Positions 17,159 to 25,844 are shown, counted from the first letter of the stretch. The stretch: DNA of 49,086 nucleotides from JBBRVP01 sp038246785 (GCA_038246785.1 JBBRVP010000021.1:1-49086), one strand, 5' to 3'. Notes: generated from the sequence alone by a model not told the origin. Made by a program: numbers and translations.

Positions 17159-17770
17159 ATGACCTGGCGCTTGGACGGCACCTACTTCGAGAACTGCTCC
17201 TGCGACATGGTCTGCCCTTGCACCACGTCGGGGTTGACGAACCCGGCCACCCAGGACCGCTGCCGGGTCGTGCTGGTCTTCCACGTCGACCGCGGCGACA
17301 TCGACGGGGTCGACGTCGGTGACAAGACCGTCATCGTCGTGGCCGACACCCCGCAGGTGATGGCCGACGGCAACTGGAAGGTCGGCGTGGTCATGGATGC
17401 CGAGGCGTCGCCGGAGCAGGCCGCCGGGCTGGGCGCAGTCTTCGGCGGGCAGGCCGGTGGGCCGATGGCGGCCCTTGCGCCGTTGATCTCCGAGATGGTC
17501 GGCATGGAGTCCGCGCCGATCGACTACGCCGACGACGGGCGACGGCACTCGGTCAAGGTCGGTGACCTGATCGACATCGAGATCGAGGACTACGTCCCGC
17601 CACAGCTGCGCCCGGACGGTGAGGTGGAGATGCTCACCGGCATGTTCCACCCGGCCAACTCCACGCTGACGGTGGCCACCGCGAGCCGTTCCCGGGTCTC
17701 GGTGTTCGGGATGGACTTCGCCAACGAAGGCAAGAACGGGCACAGCGCCCCGTTCTCCTGGGCGGCCTGA
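17159..17770 (+). CDS. DUF1326 domain protein
   Basis: This 203-residue protein has the DUF1326 N-terminus WRLDGTYFENCSCDMVCPCTTS, with a C-x-C-x3-C-x-C cysteine cluster suggesting metal or redox chemistry. It also has the family segments GNWKVGVVMD and RSRVSVFGMDF. An ATG at 17159, 10 nt after GGAG, is preferred over the GTG at 17150. The next gene encodes a DUF2182 membrane protein. The two families are regularly found together, so they probably work as a unit. The biochemical function is unknown. Confidence 0.88.
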   Translation: MTWRLDGTYFENCSCDMVCPCTTSGLTNPATQDRCRVVLVFHVDRGDIDGVDVGDKTVIVVADTPQVMADGNWKVGVVMDAEASPEQAAGLGAVFGGQAGGPMAALAPLISEMVGMESAPIDYADDGRRHSVKVGDLIDIEIEDYVPPQLRPDGEVEMLTGMFHPANSTLTVATASRSRVSVFGMDFANEGKNGHSAPFSWAA

Positions 17771-17792
17771 CGCGGCAGCAAGGGCCGCGCGG

Positions 17793-18587
17793 GTGACCTC
17801 CACCGGGACGGCGCCGACGCTGCGACAGGTGACCCTGCCGGCCTCGGTGCTGCTGCTCGTGGGTGCCGGGGCCTGGGTGGCCGTCGTCGTGCTCGCCCAG
17901 GGCATGGGCGCGATGCCGGGGACGATGGGGCTGTCGTTCGGCGGGTTCGTGCTGACGTGGGCGCTGATGATGACCGCAATGATGCTGCCCACCATCGCCC
18001 CGTTCGCCGCGCTCTACACCCGTACCCTCACCGACCACCGGGCACGGCGCATCACCGAGCTGAGCGCCGGTTACCTGCTGGTCTGGGCGGCTGCGGCGGT
18101 GCCGGCGTACGGACTGGCGTGGCTGGCCGGCCGGCTGGTCGACACCCGGCCGACCCTCGCCACCATTCTCGCGGTCGCCATCTTCGCGACCTGCGGTGTC
18201 TACCAGCTCACGCCGATCAAGGACCGCTGCCTTGCCCACTGCCGCTCGCCGCTGGGTTTCGTCTTCAAGTACGCCAGCTACCAGGGCCGGCTGCGCGACC
18301 TGCGGGTCGGGATCAGCCACGGGGCCTTCTGCCTGGCGTGCTGCTGGGCGCTCATGGCGATCCTCGTCGCGGCCGGGTTGATGAATCTCGCCGTGATGGT
18401 GGTCCTGGCCGGCGTCGTCCTCGTCGAGAAGACCTCACCCTGGGGCAACCGGGTCAGCCGGGTGGTCGGCGTGGCCGCCCTGGCGCTCGCCGTCGCGGTG
18501 GTGTTCCGGCCCTCGCTCGCGGCCGGCCTGCATCCGGCACCGACGATGTCAGACGGCATGGCCCTCTCGTCGGTCGACCGTGTCTGA
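17793..18587 (+). CDS. DUF2182 integral membrane protein
   Basis: This 264-residue protein has about six to seven transmembrane helices. The family signatures are visible: WALMMTAMMLPTIAPF (Met-rich helix), GVYQLTPIKDRCLAHCRSPLGF (with Cys residues) and HGAFCLACCWALMAI. The Met, Cys and His residues suggest metal handling, for example copper, but this is unproven. A GTG start lies 22 nt after the DUF1326 gene, so the two form an operon. Confidence 0.88.
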   Translation: MTSTGTAPTLRQVTLPASVLLLVGAGAWVAVVVLAQGMGAMPGTMGLSFGGFVLTWALMMTAMMLPTIAPFAALYTRTLTDHRARRITELSAGYLLVWAAAAVPAYGLAWLAGRLVDTRPTLATILAVAIFATCGVYQLTPIKDRCLAHCRSPLGFVFKYASYQGRLRDLRVGISHGAFCLACCWALMAILVAAGLMNLAVMVVLAGVVLVEKTSPWGNRVSRVVGVAALALAVAVVFRPSLAAGLHPAPTMSDGMALSSVDRV

Positions 18588-18638
18588 GCCGGTCGGCGTC
18601 GGTTCGCCGCCGGGCTCGAGGTCGGCGAGGATGGCGGC

Positions 18639-19040
18639 GTGCCGACGATCACGCGATTGACCGGTGTCTACGACGCTGACGGCGGGGTCCGCGGCGAGTT
18701 GGCGTACGCCATCGGCAAGGTTCGGGGCACCGCGCATTGCGCGCTGTGCGACATCACCCACCGCACGGTACGGATGCGGCCGCAGTGGCGCGGCTTCACT
18801 GCCGGGCTGGGGGTTCCGTTCGACCTCGTACACCGCGACGAGCGCAGCCCCGAGGTACGCCGGGCAAGCGAGGGCCGCCTGCCCTGCGTGCTGGCCCACA
18901 ATGCGGACGGCCTGCAGGTCCTCCTCGGCCCGGCCGAGCTCGACCGGCTGCACGGCGACGTGGCCGCGACCGCCGAGGCGCTGCACGCCGCGGCCGGCGC
19001 CGCCGGCCTGACCTGGCCGGCCGCGGGGGGGCCGAGTTGA
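18639..19040 (+). CDS. Hypothetical protein with a CxxC motif
   Basis: This 133-residue soluble protein starts at a GTG. It contains GTAHCALCDITHRTVRMRPQWRGF, with one CxxC pair and flanking His residues, followed by a Leu/Ala-rich C-terminal half. I do not recognise a named family. Codon composition matches neighbouring real genes. Its TGA stop lies inside the palindromic repeat at 19034. It may belong with the DUF1326-DUF2182 pair 52 nt upstream. Confidence 0.7.
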   Translation: MPTITRLTGVYDADGGVRGELAYAIGKVRGTAHCALCDITHRTVRMRPQWRGFTAGLGVPFDLVHRDERSPEVRRASEGRLPCVLAHNADGLQVLLGPAELDRLHGDVAATAEALHAAAGAAGLTWPAAGGPS

Positions 19041-19118
19041 TCACGTTAACGTGATCAACTCCCCGTTCCCGCGTCCTGCAGGGGTCGGGAAGGGGGGGTA
19101 CGGGTCGGGAAGGCCCCC
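19034..19118. repeat. Palindromic intergenic repeat, copy A
   Basis: A perfect 28-bp palindrome (19034-19061, core GATCACGTTAACGTGATC) is followed by a GC-rich second hairpin with arms TTCCCG and CGGGAA around CCTGCAGG. A GTACGGGTCGGGAAGGCC tail comes next. The repeat lies between the convergent ends of the CxxC protein gene and corA. It may terminate both. Copies B and C lie at 24669 and 25845-25911. Confidence 0.85.
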
Positions 19119-19138
19119 GCGCGGGCCTGCCCAGTGGC

Positions 19139-20140
19139 TCAGAGCCAGTTCTTGCGCCGGAATGTGACGTAGAGCAGCGCCGAGATCACGACGATGAGCA
19201 GCGACGACGTGACGAAGCCGCTGTAGCGGGCGAAGCCGGGGTAGGGCAGGTTCTGACCGTAGAAGCCAGTGATCGCAGTCGGTACGGCGATGATCGCCGC
19301 CCAGCTGGTGACCTTCTTGGTGATGACGTTGAGCCGGTTGCCCGAGATGGTGAGGTTGGTCTCCAGGACGGTGGTCACCAGGTCGCGCAGGCTCTCCGTC
19401 CACTCGGTGGCGCGCAGGACGTGGTCGTAGACGTCCTGGTAGTACGGGAAGAGCGGCTCGGTGACGATGTTCGCGTCACGGCGCATCAGGCCGTTGACGA
19501 CCTCGCGCATGGGCAGGACGACCCGCCGCAACAGCACGAGGTTCTTGCGCAGCCGGAAGGAGCGGCGCTGTACGTCGCCCTGCCGGGCCGCCTCGTCGAA
19601 GAGCTCGTCCTCGAGTCCTTCGATCGCCTCGTCGAGGGACTCGACCGCCGCGAAGTGGCCGTCGACGACGTGGTCGAGCAGCCCGTGGAGGAGGTAGCCG
19701 ACACCGGCACCGGTCGGGCCGCCGCCCTGGTCCCAGCGCGTCACCACGTCGGCCATGTCGAAGTCCGGGTCCATGCGGATCGTCACCAACGCCTGCGGCG
19801 TGACAAAGGCGGCGACCTCGATAGCGGTGAGCTGCTCCGCCGCGTCGTCGAGTCTGACCGCGTAGAGGTTGACGAAGCAGTGGTCGGCGTAGTGGTCGAC
19901 CTTCGGACGCTGGCGTCGCTGGACGGCGTCCTCCACTGCCAACTCGTGCAGGCCGAGCTCGTCGCCGACCTTGACCAGCTCGGCCTCGGTCGGCCGAAGC
20001 AGGTCGAGCCACACGACCACGTCAGGGTGGCCCACCAGGCCCGAGATCTCCCCGACCGGGAAGTCCTCCCGCTCCAGGACGCCGCGCCGGTAGAGCCGCG
20101 TACGTCGCACCGCCGACGTCTGCGCGCTGGTGTCGACCAC
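19139..20140 (-). CDS. CorA-family divalent cation channel
   Basis: This 333-residue protein has a soluble N-terminal domain, a long charged helix (EAIEGLEDELFDEAARQGDVQRRSFRLRKNLV) and two C-terminal transmembrane helices, the layout of CorA pentameric Mg2+/Co2+ channels. The selectivity loop between the helices normally reads GMN; here it reads FYGQN. The GTG at 20140 was chosen because homology begins just after it. Transport specificity is uncertain because of the altered loop. Confidence 0.88.
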   Translation of the reverse strand: MVDTSAQTSAVRRTRLYRRGVLEREDFPVGEISGLVGHPDVVVWLDLLRPTEAELVKVGDELGLHELAVEDAVQRRQRPKVDHYADHCFVNLYAVRLDDAAEQLTAIEVAAFVTPQALVTIRMDPDFDMADVVTRWDQGGGPTGAGVGYLLHGLLDHVVDGHFAAVESLDEAIEGLEDELFDEAARQGDVQRRSFRLRKNLVLLRRVVLPMREVVNGLMRRDANIVTEPLFPYYQDVYDHVLRATEWTESLRDLVTTVLETNLTISGNRLNVITKKVTSWAAIIAVPTAITGFYGQNLPYPGFARYSGFVTSSLLIVVISALLYVTFRRKNWL

Positions 20141-20288
20141 GCCATCACGGTACGACGGCAGGCCAGGATGAGGTGCCGTCGCAACGGCCCACCACCGCGC
20201 CACTCTCGCCGACGTCGCGGTGGACCGGACGGCGCAGGTGCATGACCGGGTCGTCAGGCGAGCGCTGCGAGCGGAACCGGAGCCTGTC

Positions 20289-21542
20289 ATGAGTGATCCC
20301 CACCAGTTCGACCTGGTGATCGAGAACGCCAGGCTGCTGGACGGGTCGACAACCGACCTGGGCATCCGGGGCGATCTGTTCGCCCACATCGGGGACTGTG
20401 CGGGAGCGCCGGCGAGGACCCGGCGGGACGTCGGGGGCCGGTTGGTCACGCCGGCCTTCGTCGACGGTCACCTGCATCTGGACAAGGTCTACACCATGTC
20501 CATGCTCGACGGTGCCGGCCTGTCGGCCTACACGTCCGGCTCGATGGGGCAGGCGATGACGTCCATCGAGCTCGCCTCCGCTGTGAAGCGGAACTACGAC
20601 CGCACGTGGATCATCCCCAACGTGCGGCGTGCGTTGGAGGAGGCGGTGCGCTACGGGGTTCTCCACATCCTGGCCTTCGTCGACGTCGACACCACCGCCG
20701 GACTGGAGGGCATGCATGCGGTGCTGGCCGTCCGTGAGGAGTTCCAGGACGTCTTGGACGTCCACGTGGTCGCCTTCCCACAGGACGGGCTCGTCCGCGA
20801 TCCGGGCGCCGCAGGACTCTGCGAGGAAGCACTGGACATGGGCGCCGACGTGGTGGGCGGCATCCCGTGGATCGAGCACTCCGACGCCGACGCCCGGCGC
20901 CATGTCACGTGGGCCTGCCGGCAGGCGAGGGCTCGGGAGCGACGTGTCGCGATGCTCGTGGACGATGCCGGCGATCCGTCCTTGCGGACCACGGGCATGC
21001 TGGCCGAGCAGCTGATCGAGCACGGCCTTGTCGGCAGGGGCGTTGCCTGCCATGCCCGTGCGGTGGGCTGCTACGAGATGCCTTCGATCCTGCGCCTGGC
21101 TCGCCTGGCCAGGAAGGCGGGCCTGGGGTTCATCTCCGACCCGCACACGGGACCCCTGCACCTGCCCGTCGAGACCTTCATCCGGGAGGGTCTGCACGTT
21201 GGACTGGGTCAGGACGACATGGAGGATGCCTACTACCCGTGGGGCCGCCACAACATGCTGGAAGTGGCCTTCCTGAGCGGCCACCTCCTCGGTTTCCGCT
21301 CCGAGCCGCAGCAGCGGCTCCTCATCGAGATGGTGACCTCGCGCGCCGCTGCGGCGATCGGCTTGGAGCGCTACGGGATCGCGGAGGGCTGCTTCGCGGA
21401 CTTCTGCATCCATGTGCACGAGCGAACGGTCGACCTGCTGCGTGAGCACAGCGCCCCGTCCGCGGTGTATCGCCGTGGGAGGCTCTTGGCGGAGACCGCC
21501 GTACCCACGACGCAGGTACACCGAGGCCCAGCGGCTCGGTGA
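20289..21542 (+). CDS. Cytosine deaminase-like amidohydrolase with altered metal-site residues
   Basis: This is a 417-residue TIM-barrel amidohydrolase of the CodA/AtzC type. VDGHLHLDK gives His61 and His63, ACHARA gives His255, and GQDDMEDAYYPWG gives Asp309, matching E. coli CodA metal or active-site positions. At the site of CodA His214 and Glu217 (HCDE), this protein reads LVDD (Leu223, Asp226). A key iron ligand is therefore lost and the catalytic Glu has become Asp. The enzyme may be inactive on cytosine or have another substrate. It starts at an ATG, divergent from corA. Confidence 0.82.
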   Translation: MSDPHQFDLVIENARLLDGSTTDLGIRGDLFAHIGDCAGAPARTRRDVGGRLVTPAFVDGHLHLDKVYTMSMLDGAGLSAYTSGSMGQAMTSIELASAVKRNYDRTWIIPNVRRALEEAVRYGVLHILAFVDVDTTAGLEGMHAVLAVREEFQDVLDVHVVAFPQDGLVRDPGAAGLCEEALDMGADVVGGIPWIEHSDADARRHVTWACRQARARERRVAMLVDDAGDPSLRTTGMLAEQLIEHGLVGRGVACHARAVGCYEMPSILRLARLARKAGLGFISDPHTGPLHLPVETFIREGLHVGLGQDDMEDAYYPWGRHNMLEVAFLSGHLLGFRSEPQQRLLIEMVTSRAAAAIGLERYGIAEGCFADFCIHVHERTVDLLREHSAPSAVYRRGRLLAETAVPTTQVHRGPAAR

Positions 21543-21556
21543 ACGCGCAGACGTGA

Positions 21557-21889
21557 TCAGGGGAGCTTGGCGACGGTGAGCAGCACCGCCGAGGTCTCGA
21601 GCGCCTCGAGGCTGTGCCGCTCGCGGGGCACCACCAGCAGGTCGCCGCGGCGGCCCTCCCACGACGCGTCGATACCGATCAGGCGCACGCGGCCGCTGAG
21701 GACGAGCACGGTCGCCTCACCGGGGTTCTCGTGCTCGGACATCTCGGTGCCCGCCGCCAGCGCGATGACGGTCTGCCGCAGGGTGTGCGCGTGCCCGCCG
21801 TACACCGTCTCGGCGGCACGGCCGCTGGACGCCGCTGCCGCCGCGGCCGACTGCTGGCGGGCGACGGCGTCGAGGCTGAGCTTGTCCAC
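21557..21889 (-). CDS. Cupin-domain protein
   Basis: This 110-residue single-domain protein has the two cupin motifs, GTEMSEHENPGEATVLVLSGRVRL and GDLLVVPRERHSLEALETSAVLL. The first motif keeps the His-x3-5-Glu pattern and the second keeps His. It is probably a small metal-binding sensor or enzyme. The GTG start reads DKLSLDAVARQQ, with an Ala-rich segment after it. It lies between the amidohydrolase gene and the narI relic. Confidence 0.82.
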   Translation of the reverse strand: MDKLSLDAVARQQSAAAAAASSGRAAETVYGGHAHTLRQTVIALAAGTEMSEHENPGEATVLVLSGRVRLIGIDASWEGRRGDLLVVPRERHSLEALETSAVLLTVAKLP

Positions 21890-21935
21890 GTCGGCTCCTG
21901 TGGGTCGAGGTCAGCTGCCACCGTACGGCGCGGGC

Positions 21936-22160
21936 TCAGCGCCGCGACGGCGGGGACGCCGACTCGCGCGGGCGAGCCGGCGTGCGCGGCCCACGCTCCC
22001 AGCCCCGCCGCGCCGGCCGGCTCGTCGAGTGACCGACCTCGCGACTTCGGTAGACGACGTAGGGCCGGAACAGGTACTTCACCGGCGCGCTGAACGCGTG
22101 CACGAGCCGCGTGAACGGCCAGATCGCGAACAGCAGCAGCCCGATCGGCGCGTGCACCTT
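21936..22160 (-). pseudogene. narI: narI (nitrate reductase gamma subunit) C-terminal relic
   Basis: The open frame reads VHAPIGLLLFAIWPFTRLVHAFSAPVKYLFRPYVVYRSRE. This is the last transmembrane helix and C-terminus of NarI, the cytochrome b subunit of respiratory nitrate reductase. NarI normally has about 220 to 250 residues with five helices; only this last part remains, and no upstream homology is visible. An Arg-rich tail follows. It lies 129 nt downstream of the NarK-type transporter gene in the same orientation. Confidence 0.8.
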
Positions 22161-22288
22161 GCACGACGGCGCGGCGGCGGCAGACTCGCCGCAGCCGGGC
22201 GCGTGCGCCGCATGTCCGAGCCGCGCACCGTCACCACGGCGCTTTTGCTACCGGCGGCGTGTAGGAAAAACAACCCTTCGGCCGGCGC

Positions 22289-23623
22289 TTAGCCGATCGC
22301 GTGCCCGTGGCGCGCGCTCCACCGGCTGAGCACGCCGACGACCGGCAGCGCCAGCAGGACCAGGACCGCGAAGGGCAGGAAGCCGCGGGCGTACCCGGTC
22401 GATCCGCCGACCAGGCCAGTGACCACGCCCATCACGGGCGGGATGACGAACCCGCCGAGCGCCCCCAGGCCGCCGATCCAGCCGGAGGCCCCGCCCACCG
22501 CGTCCGGTACGTACTGCGGCAGGTATTTGAACACGACGGCGTTCTGCAGACCCATCCCGAGCGCGACGGCGATCGTGGCCACCAGCGAGACGGCGAACGT
22601 GCCGGTGAAGGACAGCACGAGGGTGCCGGCCAGCATCAACAGGAAGTTTCCGGGTAGCGCGTACTTGATCGTGATCCGGTCGGACAGCAGGCCTCCCGGT
22701 ACCCGGATCAGCGCGGAGATCAGGGAGAAGATCGCGGTGAGGATGCCCGCCTCGCGCAGCGTGGTGTCGTACATCGACGTCCAAAACGTCGGCAGCCACG
22801 TGGTGAAGGCGAGGAACCCGCCGAAGGAGAGGAAGTAGAAGAAGACGAGGATCCAGGTGGCCGGGCTGCTGGCCGCGTGCCTCAGGCCCGCGACGGCGTC
22901 CCCGGTGGGCACCAGTTCGCCGCCGCCCAGGTCGGCGTCGGCCATCTCCTCTGCGGTGAGCGTGCGCCCCTGGCGGTGGAGCTGGAACCAGGGCGCGTCC
23001 TTGATGAACAGGCCGTAGACGAGGGTGATCGCCAGCAGGACGCCGAACCACACGCTGTAGGCACCGAGCAGGCCCATCGCCCCGACCGCGATCGGCAGCA
23101 GGAGGGTGGACAGCCCGGGACTGGTGTTGCCCAGCCCGGCGTATGCACCGAGGGCGCCGCCCTGGTCCTTCTTGGCGAACCAGTACGACACCTGGCCGAT
23201 GCCCACCGAGAACGTCGCGATGCCGCAGCCGATCAGGGCCCCCAGCAGCAGCAGCAGCGGGTAGGTGCCGGCCATGGAGTCCGGGTAGGACGTGGCCAGA
23301 AGCAGGAGCAGGCCCACCATCCCCACGTTGGTGATCGCGAGCAGGGCAAGGAACGGCCGCTTGCCGCCCATCCGCTCCACCGCCGCTCCGAACGGGATGC
23401 GCAGCAGTGAGCCGGTGAGCGAGGGGATCGCTGCGAGCATGCCCGCGGCGAACGGGCTCAGATCGAGCAGGTCCTTGAACCTGGGCACGAGGGGGCCGAA
23501 CACCGCGACCCCGGCGAACCCGCCGAAGAAACCGACAGTCGCCAGGACTCCGGCCTGGTGAGGCGACCCGCTGACCATTGCCCGCAGGCCGGAACCGCCC
23601 GTCGGCGTCTGTTCCGTCGTCAT
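22289..23623 (-). CDS. narK: NarK/NasA-type nitrate/nitrite transporter (MFS)
   Basis: This 444-residue protein has 12 predicted transmembrane helices of the NNP family in the major facilitator superfamily. GFFGGFAGVAVFGPLVPR, an N-terminal RIPFGAAVERMGGKRP loop, the nitrate-signature-like segment AYAGLGNTSPGLSTLLLPI and the second-half RVPGGLLSDR are visible. It should exchange or import nitrate and export nitrite. ATG start at 23623. A narI relic lies just downstream, suggesting a lost nitrate-reductase operon. It overlaps no real gene upstream. Confidence 0.93.
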   Translation of the reverse strand: MTTEQTPTGGSGLRAMVSGSPHQAGVLATVGFFGGFAGVAVFGPLVPRFKDLLDLSPFAAGMLAAIPSLTGSLLRIPFGAAVERMGGKRPFLALLAITNVGMVGLLLLLATSYPDSMAGTYPLLLLLGALIGCGIATFSVGIGQVSYWFAKKDQGGALGAYAGLGNTSPGLSTLLLPIAVGAMGLLGAYSVWFGVLLAITLVYGLFIKDAPWFQLHRQGRTLTAEEMADADLGGGELVPTGDAVAGLRHAASSPATWILVFFYFLSFGGFLAFTTWLPTFWTSMYDTTLREAGILTAIFSLISALIRVPGGLLSDRITIKYALPGNFLLMLAGTLVLSFTGTFAVSLVATIAVALGMGLQNAVVFKYLPQYVPDAVGGASGWIGGLGALGGFVIPPVMGVVTGLVGGSTGYARGFLPFAVLVLLALPVVGVLSRWSARHGHAIG

Positions 23624-23726
23624 GGCTGATCCTCTCGCTCGCGACGCGCCTCCCAATCGCCCGGAGTTCTACCACGAGGCTGCTCAGGTGGGCGCAGCGC
23701 GGACCACCTACCGGCAGGATCGGGGT

Positions 23727-23963
23727 ATGAACGACGCCGACATTTACGACCGCATCCGTGCCCTCGTCGCCGAGGAGCACGAGGTTCGCGACGACCCCGA
23801 GGTGGAAACCGCGCTGAAGACCGACGCCGTGCGCCGCATCGAGGAGGCCCTCGACCAGTGCTGGGACCTGCTGCGCCAGCGCCGTGCGCTGCGGGACAGC
23901 GGCGGCGACGCCGCGGCCGCGCAGGCTCGCCCGGTCGACGAGGTCGAGGGGTACCGGCAGTAG
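23727..23963 (+). CDS. DUF2630 family protein
   Basis: This 78-residue protein is largely helical, with IRALVAEEHEVRD and EEALDQCWDLLRQRRALRDSGGD and a C-terminal VDEVEGYRQ, all hallmarks of the actinobacterial DUF2630 family. The ATG at 23727 follows GGATCGGGGT. The longer open frame starting at 23622 would overlap narK and adds no conserved residues. Function is unknown. Confidence 0.85.
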   Translation: MNDADIYDRIRALVAEEHEVRDDPEVETALKTDAVRRIEEALDQCWDLLRQRRALRDSGGDAAAAQARPVDEVEGYRQ

Positions 23964-24009
23964 GTCCGCTCTCCACCCGGCGGCCGTGGTCAAGTCCGCG
24001 GTCGGCACA

Positions 24010-24663
24010 ATGCGGGTCATGCGCCTCGACCACGTCTCGTACGTCGCGGGTCCGGACGGGTTGGCGAGCACGGTCCAGAGGCTCGGCGGGGACCTCGGTG
24101 CAGGGTTTGTCGACGGCGGCATCCACCCCCGCTTCGGGACGCGCAACTTCGTCCTGCCGCTGGCCGGACCCACCTATCTCGAGGTGGTCGGGATCCTCGA
24201 CCATCCGGCGGTCGACCGGGCGCCGTTCGGGCGCGCGGTCAAGGCGCGCACCGAGCGCGGCGGGGGGTGGCTGGCCTGGGTGCTGTCCACGGACGACCTG
24301 GCGCCGATTGCGACCCGGCTCGGCCGCGACCCGCGGCCCGGCAACCGCCACCTCCCCGACGGCACCGAGCTGCGCTGGCACCAGGTGGGTGTCGCCGACC
24401 TCGCGTCGGACGCGCAGCTGCCGTTCTTCATCCAGTGGGACCTTGACAGCGCGCCGCATCCCTCGCAGGTCGGCGGCGGTGGCGGCGGCGTTCGCATCGA
24501 GCGGCTGGAGATCGCGGGTGACCCGCAGCGGGTGCTCGACTGGCTCGGTGACCCGGTCGTCGACCCGCTCGCCGGCGTGGCGGTCGACTGGGTCGACGGC
24601 GACGAGCCGGGGATCGTCGCCGTCTCCTTCGCCACCCCCCACGGCTCCGTCCGCATCGACTGA
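24010..24663 (+). CDS. Glyoxalase-like (VOC) family protein
   Basis: This 217-residue protein begins MRVMRLDHVSYVAGPDGLASTVQRLGG and continues FGTRNFVLPLAGPTYLEVVGILDHPA, matching the glyoxalase-like PF13468 type of VOC protein. A second half includes LPFFIQWDLDSAPHPSQ. An ATG at 24019 is an alternative start with no better ribosome site. Its stop is 6 nt before palindromic repeat copy B. The substrate is unknown. Confidence 0.85.
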   Translation: MRVMRLDHVSYVAGPDGLASTVQRLGGDLGAGFVDGGIHPRFGTRNFVLPLAGPTYLEVVGILDHPAVDRAPFGRAVKARTERGGGWLAWVLSTDDLAPIATRLGRDPRPGNRHLPDGTELRWHQVGVADLASDAQLPFFIQWDLDSAPHPSQVGGGGGGVRIERLEIAGDPQRVLDWLGDPVVDPLAGVAVDWVDGDEPGIVAVSFATPHGSVRID

Positions 24664-24668
24664 CCCCC

Positions 24669-24751
24669 AGTTGATCACGTTAACGTGATCAACTCGTGGT
24701 TCCCGCGTCCTGCAGGAGGGGGAGAGGGGGAGTACGGGTCGGGAAGGCCCA
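24669..24751. repeat. Palindromic intergenic repeat, copy B
   Basis: A perfect 26-bp palindrome (24669-24694) has the same core as copy A. It is followed by TTCCCGCGTCCTGCAGGA and a GTACGGGTCGGGAAGGCCC tail, also shared with copy A. It sits immediately after the VOC gene and upstream of the nuclease-like gene. Relative to copy C it is inverted, so the two copies face each other across that gene. Confidence 0.85.
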
Positions 24752-24814
24752 GGCTGTCCCCGCGGCGGCCCGTCCACAGCGCAGTCGTGCCGGTACGAGG
24801 CCGTCCACAACATC

Positions 24815-25813
24815 GTGCGATCACCCCTCATTGCCGCGCCGGCCGCGCATGCTGCGGCCGTGCTCCGGATCCCTCCGCACGCCGACCTGCACGGCGGCGT
24901 CTTTCTCTGTCGACACGCTCTTGCCCTCGGCTACGACCACGACTGCATCGCCCGCGCCGTGAAACGCCGCGAGTGGCGCCGCCTGCGCCGGGGCGCCTTC
25001 ACCTCGCAGCATCGTTGGGACGCCGCTGATGCGCGGGCTCGCCACTTGCTCATGACCCATGCAGTTGCCCAGCAGGTCGGACCGCAATCGGTGGTCAGCC
25101 ACGCCTCGTCCGCCGTCGCGCTCGGGTTGCCGCTCCAGGGGGTCGCGCTGTCCGAGGTGCATGTCACACGCCCGTACGGGACGTCGCGCCGATCCGCCGG
25201 AGTGGCGCACCACAGCGCCAGCCTGGACGGCGCCGACATCGTGGCGGCAGCCGATCTGCTGGTGCTCTCACCCGCACGTACCTCACTCGACCTCGCTCGG
25301 GAGTGGGGCCGTGCGGCAGGGATGGTCGCCGCCGACGCTGTGCTGCGGACGACAACGGTGACCCCGCAGCAGCTGCGCGACGCGGCCGAGCAGATGGCGG
25401 ACTGGCCTGGGGGCCGAGACGCGGCCTTCGTTGCGAGCGAGGCCGACGCGAGGTCCGAGACCCCAGGCGAGTCGCTGTCGCGCCTGGTCTGCCTCGAGCT
25501 GGGCTACCCGCTGGTGCTGCAGGTCGAGATCGAGGACGGGTTGGGCCAGGTCATCGCCCGTGTCGACGGCCTGCTCTTCGAGGAGGACGTCATTGTGGAG
25601 TTCGACGGCGCAGTCAAGTACGCCACAGACGGCGACGCCGGCAGCGCGCTGTTCGCCGAGAAGAAGCGTGAGGACCGGCTCCGCGAGCTCGGCTTCGAGT
25701 TCGTCCGCCTGACCTGGGGCGACCTTCCCCTCACGCAGCTGGTCGACAGGAAGATCCGCCGGGCCATCGAGCGTTCGCGCGAGCGGCGCGCTGCTCGCCG
25801 CCGCGGACGCTGA
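24815..25813 (+). CDS. AbiEi-like/restriction-endonuclease-fold (DUF559-like) protein
   Basis: This 332-residue protein resembles a common actinobacterial type. An N-terminal winged-helix part (CRHALALGYDHDCIARAVKRREWRRLRRGAFTSQ) is of the AbiEi-antitoxin kind. A C-terminal PD-(D/E)xK-like part contains ESLSRLVCLELGYPL, IARVDGLLFEEDVIVEFDG and KKREDRLRELGFEFVRLTWGDL. The Glu, Asp and Glu residues fit the catalytic core of Vsr/DUF559 nucleases. Its biological role is unproven. The start is a GTG. The gene is bracketed by inverted copies of the palindromic repeat. Confidence 0.75.
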   Translation: MRSPLIAAPAAHAAAVLRIPPHADLHGGVFLCRHALALGYDHDCIARAVKRREWRRLRRGAFTSQHRWDAADARARHLLMTHAVAQQVGPQSVVSHASSAVALGLPLQGVALSEVHVTRPYGTSRRSAGVAHHSASLDGADIVAAADLLVLSPARTSLDLAREWGRAAGMVAADAVLRTTTVTPQQLRDAAEQMADWPGGRDAAFVASEADARSETPGESLSRLVCLELGYPLVLQVEIEDGLGQVIARVDGLLFEEDVIVEFDGAVKYATDGDAGSALFAEKKREDRLRELGFEFVRLTWGDLPLTQLVDRKIRRAIERSRERRAARRRGR

Positions 25814-25844
25814 AGCCCGGCCACGCAAGGCCCCTTGCGAGTCC

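Noticed and set aside
20145..21662. 505-residue open frame on the minus strand
   Set aside because: It is antisense to the amidohydrolase gene and begins in intergenic sequence. The amidohydrolase has clear motifs, this frame none.
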